A stretch of 64,000 bases of DNA from assembly GCA_964036195.1 (NCBI GenBank), contig OZ038451.1:22523927-22587926 (forward strand), given 5' to 3'. The DNA comes from Sphaerolaimus hirsutus. Its lineage: Eukaryota > Nematoda > Chromadorea > Monhysterida > Sphaerolaimidae. Below, piece by piece: positions 42,501 to 54,500 of the stretch. The notes beneath the pieces are model-generated. The model had not been told where the DNA came from. It ran no database searches and was given only the letters and a program-made list of their open reading frames with translations. A program made the translations under genes and the position numbers. How positions within the stretch are numbered: the first letter of the stretch is position 1; every line of letters starts with the position of its first letter.

Positions 42501-45500
42501 TGAAAACAACCACCAATGTCAATTTGTGTGTGAAATTGCGCGCTTGCGCGCAAAAATTTTGCAAAATACCTAGTGCTTGCTACTAAAAATTTTGGCCGAT
42601 GTTTTTTAAAAAAACAAAACATTTCGGACGTCATGTTTTTTTTTAAAAAAAACGTTGTTGTTTTTTAAAAAAACGTTAAAAAAAAAACATCGGCCAACCC
42701 TATGCAATACCCATACATGGGTATTGGGCATGGGAATTTTGGGTATGGGTATTTCGGCCATATTGTTGGGTATCCACATGCATGGGTATAATCATTGATT
42801 ATACACATAACACTAGCTATATAAAATTTAGTGAATTATATTTTTGTAGTACAGTACATTTTAAAGGAACAAATTGGTAATAACATGCAGGGACGTATCC
42901 AGGATTTTTGAGCGGGGGGGGGCTGTTTGTTTACGGAGCCCCGCGAGCGGGGGGGGCTCAGCCCCCCCCCTAAAATGTTGCCTACAAAGGGAGGTAATGG
43001 CGCCATGGCGCTGGCGCCATTCGTAGGCGTCACGCCATGGCGACATTGGCGCTGGCGCTAGCGCCAGAAATCACTGTATATGTAATGGAAATACACTACA
43101 TATAGAGCGACGGGCACACGATTGAGTGAAATTTCATGGATTTGAGTGTATGGGGACCGATCTGCTGATATTTTTGTGTGCGCGACGAATGCGCGCTTGC
43201 GCGCAAAAATTTTTACGCGGCACCTTGAGATTTGGTACCGAAAATTGCATTTTCCCGGTATTTTTCCGGTCTCGCCCGGGAAGGGGGGGGCTGCAGCCCC
43301 CCCCCGCCCCCCCCCCTGGATACGTCCTTGATAACATGTAGATCGGTATTTTTTAAAGCACAAAATCAGACAGCTGTAGATCGGTACTTTTACCCATAAT
43401 AAAAAAGCACAAAATTAGTTTTTGCTGAATCAGACGCCGATCTGACATCGGTACTTTTAGAAGCACAAAAAATAATGTGCAGATCGGTACATTTAAAAGA
43501 ACAATTTTGAAAAAAGTGTGTAGATCGGTACTTTTAAAGACACAAAAGCTGAAAAAGCTTGTAGATCGGTACTTTTAAAATTTCAAAAACCGAATTTTGC
43601 GATTTTTTTGCTTTTTTCGACCCCCCATATCTCAAAATTGAATTTCGCACCCTCCCACATATTATATATTTTTTTGAAGCGCATGTTTATGGGGACCCCA
43701 AAAATGGTCCTAACTCAAATTTAAAAAATTTGTAGATCGGTACTTTTAGAAGCACACCCTTCAAATGGGCTAGTGCCCATTCCGCATCAAAGCCCATTCC
43801 GCATGTACACCCATTATAGACACATTATGCCTGCAGGGGTAAGAAAGGGGGATGGGTAACACCACCCCCAACCGCCCAGCTATCTATCTATCCCTGGCAC
43901 AAATTTTTTTGGTTACATTCCCTTGAACACCCCCACACCCGCAAATTGCCTAGCTATCTAGCTATCTGGAGCGCTTTTGAGCAATTTTACCCTAATTTTC
44001 ACCAAAATTCCTTAATTTTCCTACTTCTTATAGATTTTCACCTTCAAAATAACTAGGTCATGTGTTTTATTACCTATTTTCAACATGCCAGGTATGATTA
44101 AATGTGTTCCAGGTTACATGCGGGATGGGTTTAGATGCGGAATAGAGCACTGCCCTTCAAATGTACATGGCGCATTCAACGTCGAGGCGTGTGCATTTGT
44201 AGGTCGTTCTGCGACACGCGAAATAAAACCAAATGTCAACTATCTTGTATAGCACCACATCACCCCAATCCAACCATCAGTATCCATAGCAATAGCCATC
44301 TCATGAGCCTCGGCCCCGGCGGCCGGCTTCTCGCCGCCCCTCACGTAAAGCATGAGCCGGTCGAGCAGCGACAAGGCGTGCCTGTCGTGCGCCGCGTAGC
44401 CGGAGCCGGACGCGCCGCAGCCGACCGAACGGACGCGCCCGCCCGCGCCCAGGTTGATCAGGCCGACGGCGATGCCGCACGCGAGCGCGTGCGCTTCGCG
44501 CTGCGGCCACACGTCGCCGTCGCCCGCTGAGGAGGGGGGTGGAAAGTGGGTGAAGAGATTTGAGGTGTGGAAAGGTGGGGAGGCGAGTTTTGGCAGTTTT
44601 TACAGGAGGTGCATGGAGAGTGCGTCGGGGTACTCGTCAAGGGGCAATCCCGCACCTTGTAAAGTAAACTGTCAAATGTTATGCAAAGTATCAATTAAAT
44701 TTTTTTTCTAGAAATCAACTTTTTGTACTTATCGATTTTTAGAAGTACGGGTCTCAAATACATAAAATACGAATTGCACAACGGACTAGAAATTCCCAAA
44801 GAGACTCTGCGATGGGCCGCTATTGTTTCCAAAAATGACAATTTTCGAAACGCGGAATGCAAAATTTCAGTGTGCAACTCATTAAACCGCTCAAACTTCA
44901 GTCAAGTCAACCCCCCCCATTAAACCTGCTGGCGGGCGGCCCAATTCACCCAGCAGCGCGTCGCTCATGGACCAGTGGCTGGTGGCGCAGTGCAGCAAGC
45001 CGATGCCGACCAGCGCGGCCACTTCCACGGTCCTGTCGATCGGCAACTCCACCAGCGATCGGGGCAATAGACACGTGGCGTGCGTTGACAGCATTTTGTA
45101 CGCCTGCGCGAATTTGCTGCGATTTGGCTGAAGTGTTAATCGCGATTTGTTTTAGAAGAGCGCCTTATAACAATATAACAATGGCATTATCAATGCATTG
45201 CCAATGTATTGCCAATTCCACAAGTTGAGAAGTAAAAACAAATCTTAATAACGCGAGTCACAACAAACCCAACCAAAACCAACGTTCAAATCGCTGGTGC
45301 CCACCAACGCGGCCGATATACCCAACAACAACCCCACGGTGGTCATGGGGTCGCACCTGGACAGGTACTCGTGCAGATCGAACACTGACAACTTGGGCAA
45401 GTGGCCGTTCAAGCCGAGCCCCATCAGGAAGCCGGCGTGCTGCGGCGTCATGTCGGCGCGCCGCCGCGGCATGTGGTACATGATCCACGACGAGTCGAGC

Positions 45501-48500
45501 GCCAGCTCGCCGTTGCTCCTGGGGGATAAAATAAGTTAGGTATTTAGAAATAAAGTTATTTAACATTTCATGCCATGCTGGAGCCGTCAGTTACAGATTA
45601 AAATATTTCGATTTGGAGTGGCTCCCTTCAAAAAATTCAGCGTTTAGTAGGCTGGACCACTGCGCCATAAATACTAAACTGAAGACTTTCGTGGCTACAC
45701 ACCCCAACCCAAATGCTGAAACATTGGGGAAGGTTAATTAACCATTTCTGCCTAGTAACACATAAAAAGACAACTTCGCAAAAAATGGCAATCACAACAC
45801 CAAAAATGGCAATTGCCACCCAAGCCACCTTTTCGCCCATGTGCTCTCCAGCCCAGAGGAGGGGTCCCTGAGCACAAAGCGCCCATTCGCGTCGGCTTTG
45901 TAGTGCTGCGGCGCGCCGGCCACCGGCGCCAACTGCAGCGCGGCCGCCACGCCGTTGTGGAAGCGCGGCCAGTCGAAGAATATGTTCTGAGATATATTTC
46001 AGGGTTATTTTCTCTGAATTATAGTGAGGAAAGTATCGTGAAGGGCGTTTCAAAGGTTTATGGGAGACGGATGTTTTAAAAACATCAGAGACTATAATTT
46101 TTTTATATTTTTTGTATTTGTATTTTTTTCCAGAATTTTTCAGGCAGATTTTATTGTGTTTATATTGTATCTGTGACAGAAAATACTAAAAATCCCTCAT
46201 AATACCCATTCTAAATGACTTCGGCGTCCAAATTTTGACTGAAATTTGCTCGAAAAACCCCCATTCTGATCGTGTTTTTTAAAACTCAGAGAACTACGAC
46301 GAACGAGTGCTGCACGAACCACCTTACCAAGCTGCACCCACCTCAGTACCAGGCAAATCAATCCTCATATTCCTGGGCGGCGTGCAGCCGTGCGTCACCA
46401 ACTCGGGTATGCCGACGGCGCTGGTGGCCGAGGGCGTGACGCAGCGGAAAGTGAGCGCGGCGCGGCCGAACGGCATGGTGGACGAGCGCACGCAGCAGCC
46501 CAACAGCCACGCTTCTTGGCTCTCTCGGTATTCCTGGTCTGATTGGCCCGGCTGCGGGGGATTGACAGGGTGGAAGATAGTGGCAGCTTTTCTACTTACC
46601 GGAGTTTTTCAAACGTTTTTTTTTGTTGAAAATGTTAGTTTGAAAAAACCGCATTCATGGTAACCGTTTTTAAAGTAATCTCGAGTGCTTGTTCACTAGG
46701 TATTTTGCATTTCTTTCATTTTCACATGCAAATAAAAGCTTCATTCAATGTTTGCTTTAAAAGCTGTTGTTTTCTTAAAAAAGTTGTTTTAAAAACGGGG
46801 TCGTTAAAAACATTATTGAACAGATCGAAAACGTTGTTTTCATCCCTGGTTCTACTTATGAGCGCCACCTCACAGATCCGAACCAACCATGATTTTCAAG
46901 GTGATATAAAACGGTCTGGAACTATTCAACATCCGTCTAACTCTAGCCACCCTCAAATCTGCAGGGAACCTTAATCTGAGATATTTCGATATGCCAGGCG
47001 AGTCCAGGCACCACATGCCGTCGTCAGTGGCGCCCAAGCCGGACTGCACCGGCTGCATGGGAGTTGGCAGCATGCCAAGATCACAGGTCGCTGGTAATAA
47101 TGAGTAGCTGAAAGTAGAGTGGACAAGAATGAGAAGGCTATAAATATCGGATGAAAAAAGAGAAAATTAACCTTTGTTTTGACGCGAACGGCTCGGGGGA
47201 ATCGGTGCGCGTTGCGTACAACAATTGGAGCAATGTCAACGCGACGCCATCGGGCAGCCGGCCGATAAAATTCTTATCCACGCCGAGTAGGGATGCTAGG
47301 CTTCTAGCCCTGAAAATTGATACAAAAACTATAAATACATGCAAGCAGGGGGCACTCACAGACAGTGTAGAATGCCTTGTAAAATGTTCAATGACCTGAC
47401 AAGTGTCAAAAGTTATGTAAAATGTATAGTAAAATTTTACAGGGCATTTTACATGACATTTTGCAGGGTCTGGGAGTGGCACAAGGAACCACAGCACAAA
47501 AACGTCAAATCGACCAACCTGTCCCCACCACCAACATCGGCACTCATAACCGCGTCGATACCGGCGTCGATAACACTCGCATCGACATTGACAGCGAGTC
47601 GACTGGACCACTGCTTGCCCAGCATGCGCTCCAACTGGGTGCGCGAGCGCAACTCGCCCAGAGCCGCCGCGATGCACGAGAAGGACACGCACACAGACGA
47701 TGGGCATGCTGCCATGTTGGGAAGGGGGCGAACACTGGTATACTCGGCGGACCGCATGCCATGCATTTTTCTGAAGGAAACACTCCATCATGACGTCATA
47801 ATTTATTTTAAAAAGTAATTGTTCTAGCAAAAAAGAAAAAAGTTTCAGGAAAAAAACATTTGTCGCGTGTGCGCGACTCCGCCTTTTTCTTCCTAAAATA
47901 TTGTGAAATATTTTTTTGTGAAAGTGCATAACACAAGTATCTTGCTCGCGCGTTATCGACCAAGACATAAGTAATTTTGGGCGCATACTTTGCGGTCCGC
48001 CGAGTATACCTGGGGGTAATTTCACACCTAGTCAAGTGTCAAGTAAGCTGATATAAACTTGATATAAAGCCAAAACTGAATTTGAACCATTGACTCGTTG
48101 CTTATCACGTGTAGGTACCCACTCTCGGTACCAAACTCCCATACCTGATCCACTGAGCCGCGCAACGGAGCACGGGGAAGACTGCGCCAACTGTCCATGG
48201 CTTTCAAATAGATTCGATAGCGCCGCGTACCCACTGTAGGCTTTCTCGCTGTGGAAAGTGATCCGCGCCTGGTTAAGCTTACTGCGCGCACCTGTGGAAA
48301 AATGTCAGGTAAAATTGTGGCATCCACTTTGAAAAATAAATGTAACTTTCTTTCATCGACAATAAGTCGGATTGGCCTCGAAGCCAGCGCAGGGAAGTCG
48401 TTCAGATACAGTTCGATGTAAGCCGGCCACTCAAACGACCTGTACAGGGCAAATTTTATGAGTCACCACCGCCAACACAAATTTAAAACATTTTGGGGGG

Positions 48501-51500
48501 CACTAAAAGACACTGTAAAACATCAAATGTCATGCAGTGTGAAAAGCCATGTAAAATGCCCCGTAAAAAGGCAAATCTTCCTTTTACATCTTCTCTGTCA
48601 TTTTACATCAATTTTGACACTTTACATGACATTTGACATCTTACAGGGCTTGCGGCATCAGAAGACCAACCTGGCAAATACGAGCAGAAACTTCGCAACC
48701 TGTACCAATTCACTTTCCGAACTACTCGAATCCATCTTTCTCTCTTCGTAAGCTGCATGCGCCGCGATAAAAACGTGCATCGTGTACGGAAAAAGTGGAG
48801 CAGTCGACTGTACGGGAATTTCGTCACGCGCATCCATTTCTTGATCAGAATGCGACTCGCTGGAATCTGGGGGCAGTCCCAGAACCTGTAAAATGCCCTG
48901 TAAAATGTCAAATGTCATGCAAAGTGTCTAAACGTTTATACAATGCCCAGGAAAATAACAAACGCGTTTGTCATTTTCCAGGGCATTTTACATACCTTTA
49001 GACACTTTGCATGACATTTGACATTTTCCAGGGCATTTTACAGGGTCTGGGAGTGGCACCAGAGCAAGGCTGCTGTGAATCCATTATCGATGCAACGATG
49101 CCGTCCCACCCAGTTGAACATAGGGTGGGCCGGACATTGGACACCATCAAGGTAAAATCCTGCAGGATAAAATATTGTTGAAAACTATGCCTTGGGGAGA
49201 CATTTTTATAGGCATAAGTAACACGTTTTAAATAGGTAAGACGATATCAAGAAGGTTGAACGTAGCACAGGAAATTTCAGAGTACCCATATTTGTTTCAT
49301 ATAGCCGTATATGTTTGCTGATTACTACTGATGATTACTGCTGATTACTCATTTGTGAGATCTAAAAACTGATTTTTAAAAAAAGCAACGTTTGATATCA
49401 AAAAGTCTATTTTTAAAACGGGGTATTTCAAAAAAAATTTCCACCACTATTTTCAAAATGCACACTTCAACCTCACACCAACCGAATCCTCTGGCATAGC
49501 ATCCGAAACGGAACTTCGCTGCCTGCGTCTCTTCAAATCCCTCTCACCCAACAAATCGCAAACACCGGCGCGGTGCTCGAGCGCCGGCTGCACGGCGTCG
49601 CCGAAGCCGGTCAGCTCGAACAGCAGCCGGAGGTAGGCGCGCAGCAAGTGCGCCTCGTCCGACCCGCTCGACCGCTGCAGCCACTGCGCCAGCAGATGCA
49701 TGGAGCGCTCGCGCGGCACGCTCTCCGATAGGCTCCGCCCACATTGGGTGACTGGGGAAAATGGGGATTAGTGCGTTTTCATGATTATTTTACGATCGAC
49801 ATTGTGTGGCTTGGGTGAAGCCGTATCAATTTTCAATGTTGCTATTTTTAATTCCATATTTTTCGATTAAAAATATCGTCACATGATATTTACAAAAATT
49901 AATGCAAAAATTTACGGGGCGAGAAACCCACCGAATAGCTCCTGGCATTCGGTTGACGGCAGGGTGAATTGTACACTGGTCCCGCAGTCAAGCTTCTGAA
50001 AGTGAGAAAGGACTATTAAAATTTAAAACCATCCAACAACCCAAACAATTACAATTTCTAGCACAATAAAAACACACGGCACAAATTCGACTGCCCACGC
50101 AGGCGCCCAGTGCGCAAATGCGGCCCGACAAATCGCTGCCGCTGGGCGTCGCGTGCAGCGGCGGCGGCGAGCATTCAATTCGGACCGTCTCCGGCGCTGG
50201 CACGCACAGCGCACCGAGCTGAGGGCGGAATGGACAAATTAATATTTAGGTGAACCGACCATGGCTTGTTTGAGCTTGAGGCAAACACAGATGCACTTTT
50301 ACAGTACAATAATTTCAGTAATGGACAAACTAATGGCAAATAACTCAAAGTTCGCTTTTACAGTTAATTAGAAATTTAATCAAACTTACCTTGGTGATGC
50401 CACTGTACAGTACCAGCGCTCCGCTTGATTCCAAGACAACCATGGTAACCTGTATGGAGATTCGATAAATATGTAGTCAGCACGATTCTCCAATTGGGGG
50501 GGGGTGGCACAGGGTAACGGAGATTCAGCTATCTATCCCAAGCTGGGTTGGCAAACTCTCAGAAAATAAAATAAAAACCAAATGGAAAATTTAAGAAAAG
50601 AATAAAAAAATGGAAAATTAGAAAATAAGTACAGAAGTTGTTTGAAAATTCGTATTTTTGTAATGTTGTAAAGAACTTCCTGAGAAAAACTGAAACTGAG
50701 GAATGAAAAACCTGAACCAACATCACTCGCAGTGACATCCTTGACTCCACTCAAAATCGTACAAGCGCCAATGCTCAAATTAGGCGCTTTCAATTCATCA
50801 CACTGAGCGTGAGTAGTATTTACTTTGAGGCACTTCAATTGGTCTGAACTGGCGGCCAAATAACACAAAAATAGTTGACCCAGCGCGTCCCGAGTGAGAA
50901 ACGATTTTGTCGCGCAGACAGTTGACGCTTCGCTCCTGAAAACGGTGGCAAAGAAAAATTGGAAATAAACTCCGCGGACGGCATGCTTTGAAGTTTTATG
51001 AAGGAAACACTCCATCATGACATCATCGTAAATAAAATAAAAATGTTTAAAAAACGTTTCAGGAAGAAATATTCATCGCAGATTTTTGTTTAAATATTTA
51101 CCTTTTTATGAAACTGGGTGCATAAGTATCCTGTTCACGCGTTATCAACCAAACATAAGTAATTATGGAAGCATACTAGTCGAGTATACGAAAATGTACA
51201 GCCAGAAAACCACCCAAAAAGCAACTCACTTGTTCCTCACAGGCGTCTCGGTCCAAATAAGCTGTAAACACAGTTCGGGCATGAGGGGTTCCTGTTCAAT
51301 AGGTGCGCCAAGATCAGTCATCTGAGCACTACCAGACCCTGTCAAATGCCCTGTAAAATGTCAAATGTCATGCAAAGCGTCAAAGTAATGTAAAATGCCA
51401 TGTAAAACTACAAACGTTCGTTTGCCATATTCCAGGGCATTTTACATGACCTTTGACACTTTGCATGACTTGTTACATTTTACATGACATTTTACAGGGT

Positions 51501-54500
51501 CCGGAGGTGGCACCTGACTGACGTGCATGCGCACACTGTGGCTCAACCTGCTGCCGCTCAGCGAGGGCGCGGGCGACGACGCGGCCACCATCGCCAGGCT
51601 GCCCTGCCGCTGCGTCGAGTTGGTCGCGCCGACGGTAGATGATGGCAGCCGCGCCTTGCGCACGGTGGCGGATGACCGGCGGCCGCGCGCGCTGCGAGCA
51701 GTCAACGCATGATATTGAGTTGACCAGAATGAGATTTCTGTCAACTGTTGTTGATGGAACTTAAAATAGCGTATTACGGTAAACTCTAAAAATGAGTTAG
51801 AAGCTAATTAAAGATTTTTTTCATATTTTTGAAATTTCGGTAGAAAACTAGGCATGCCCACTAAAATTAAAAGGAATGTATTTTTTCCCAGCACACTCAG
51901 ACCAGGGGGTATTCGAATGGGTTAATACGAGGATATACGGTAGCCGTAAATCAAAAAGTAGACTGCGAAAAACCGGGTCATTAAAAAGTGTGTTTTTTTC
52001 ATCCCTAAACCCACCTGCCATAGGCCAGCCTGGTGACCACTGAGCTGTTACTGGGCGACTTTGCCGCGCGGCGCGTACGAGCAGACGCACTGGATACATT
52101 TGCCGCGGAACGTACGGAGCGGCAAGAGGACTCGTTGGCGACACTGGGCGAGCATGGCGTGGCGCCGCAGAGCAGTTCAGATTGGGCCGCTACGTATTGG
52201 GTGTTGATTTGTGATGGGAAATTTTTTTATATATTTTTAATTGGTAGTTTTATATTTTTTTAAATGTTAGAAAAAATCAAACATACCAAGTTTGTTTGTA
52301 TTCCTATTTTTAGAGCATTTAACTGAGAGATTTAATAATATTTTCTTTTTGAGATTTTTTAAAAACTATCAGAAAATATATAAAATATCTGTTAAATATT
52401 TATTTATATCTTTTCCAGCTTTTATTGCCAGATTTTATTTTAATTTTATTAGCTTTTATTTTTTATTCCATACAGATTAAATGTTATTTTATTTTTGAGA
52501 GATTTTCTGTGATTATATCTTATTATATTTTTCCAAAATCACCCACTTTTAATGCTAGTGGAAATAGGTAACCAAACTATGCATTTATTTTTAACCTCTG
52601 GCCAACTGGAAGGCGAGCGGTTCGCTGTTTGATTCGACAAACGAACAGCTGCCGCTATTGTCGCCGGCCAATGATGAAGCATCGCGGAGGGACGGAGAAT
52701 TCCTGCACTCGTGGATGGAAAAAGTAAAAAAATTTGCCAAAATCACAATTAAATTCAAGACTTAACTAAAGAAGTTACTGCAGAAACCAACCCAATGCTG
52801 ATAAGACGAGACACAATTGGGCTTAGTATGGGTTGGGCTGAAACGTCCATTAACTGGGCAGTCATAGATCTGAAAAGGACAAGTTATATACTGTCACAGA
52901 AAATCAAACGTGATCCATTTAGGGGATTATACTAGCCTTTTATCCATTTACCAATTTTTTCAGGATCAGGATTGCGATCTTCAAATTTCGGGGTCGGGAT
53001 TGGAGCCCCGGAATCGGGATGATTAAATCCCGAAAATTATCGGGATTCGGGATCCCGTTTAAACCCAAAGTTCACTCAACCGAACCTGGTCTTCATAACC
53101 CTGGGGCCGCCTGAATCGCCCAGCGCGCTCGCATCTGGAGTGCTGGTGACAAAATCAGCCTGCGTCAATTTGCCTCGGCTCGGTCCGGTTGTCCTGGGGG
53201 CACTCCCAGACACTGTGAAAAGCCTTGTCAAATGTCAAATGTCAAGTAAAGTGTCAAAGTCATGTAAAAGTCCCTGGAAAACGTTCATTTGCCATTTTCC
53301 AAACCATTTCCTCACAACTTTTGACACTTTACCTGACACGTAACATTTTCCAGGCCATTTTACAGTGTCCAGGATTGTCACCTGGCCCTCTTGCCCACAC
53401 TCGTGCCGGAAACGAGTGCCGAACTACTGGACACCTGGGAGGAGAGCTGCGCCCCCGAGGGCGTGTTCACGCTGCTCGAGGGCACCAGGGAGGAGTTCGT
53501 GCACGTGGGCGTGGCGTAGGTGGGCGTGGTCAGCGAGGTGAACGAGCTCGTGTAGGACGAGCACGGGTTGGCGCCGTCGGCTGGGGGGGGGGGGGGTTGA
53601 ATGTTGGGCGCTGTTGTTGGTGTATACCTGGCTCTATGATGAAATGGTTTGGACAGAGAAAAGTCTCGCAATTCATTTAATAAGTGTGAAAAGTCATGCA
53701 AAATGCCAAATTTTATTTTATTTTCTAAATGTGTCTCTGACATGTTTCATGACCAGGGGTATCTTGAATTTTGTCCCTCCGAGTGGTTGGATAGATAGCA
53801 AATCGCTCCTCCGGAGGGATAGATAGCTGAAAAATTTTCTGGGGGGGGGGGGTTGGGGGGGGGGTTGTGGTGGTTCAATATATAGGCTTTTTCGGGGCAT
53901 AGAAGGACGAAAAAGGGAGAAAAATCGCTAAAAGTAGGGTAAAATAGCTCAAAATGGGTATACAAGCGCATATAGTACTTAAAATAGCTGAAAATAGGCA
54001 GTTAGATGCATGAACTAATGATTTTGGAGGTGAAAATCTATATATAGGTATGAAAAATAGGTATTTTGAGCGAAAATTTGGGTATAGTTTCTGAAAAATC
54101 GCTCCAGATAGGTAGATAGCTGGGCGATTTGGGGGGGTTTAGGGGGTAGTAGCCCAAAATTTTGCCTCCGGATAGATAGATAGCTGAGCGGCCTCCGGGA
54201 TAGATAAATAGCTGGGCGGTTTGGGGGGGGGCGTAACCCCCCCCCCATTCGAGACCCCTGTTCATGACATTTTACACTTTGCATGACATTTTACATTTTT
54301 ACAGGATGCGGGACATGCACAAGATTTACCAAAAACATTTAGGTACCCAGTTATATAGTTCAGTGAGCAAAAGCTGCCATTTTTCATCAATGTTACAGGA
54401 AACAATTTTACAAAAAAGTTAAAAATATCACGCAAAACTCACGCGACAGAAACGTGACCCGTCTGTAGACGGCGGACTCCAAGCCCAGACCCCCGACCGC

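Larger units (their letters stand above)
41937..43761. mobile_element. Large element with GATCGGTACTTTT subterminal repeats, two nested elements
   Basis: AAGGGTGTGCTTCTAAAAGT at the left and ACTTTTAGAAGCACACCCTT at the right are exact inverted ends. CAAATG is duplicated at 41931-41936 and 43762-43767. GTAGATCGGTACTTTTAAAA recurs about seven times near the right end, like transposase-binding repeats. The elements at 42018-42702 and 42888-43330 are inside. It sits in the largest ANAPC1 intron (41793-44274). Confidence 0.8.

Noticed and set aside
42361-43761. CRISPR-like array from the GATCGGTACTTTT repeats
   Set aside because: Repeat spacing is irregular, the setting is an animal intron, and the repeats sit at the end of a transposon.
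45284-45518. Proteasome subunit Rpn1/Rpn2 (which also has PC repeats)
   Set aside because: The surrounding exons match APC1-specific blocks in order, which Rpn1 and Rpn2 lack.
47138-48025. 295-codon minus-strand open frame
   Set aside because: It crosses ANAPC1 exons 22 and 23, an introner and the GGTATACTC element in the wrong frame for most of its length; the spliced model fits APC1 far better.
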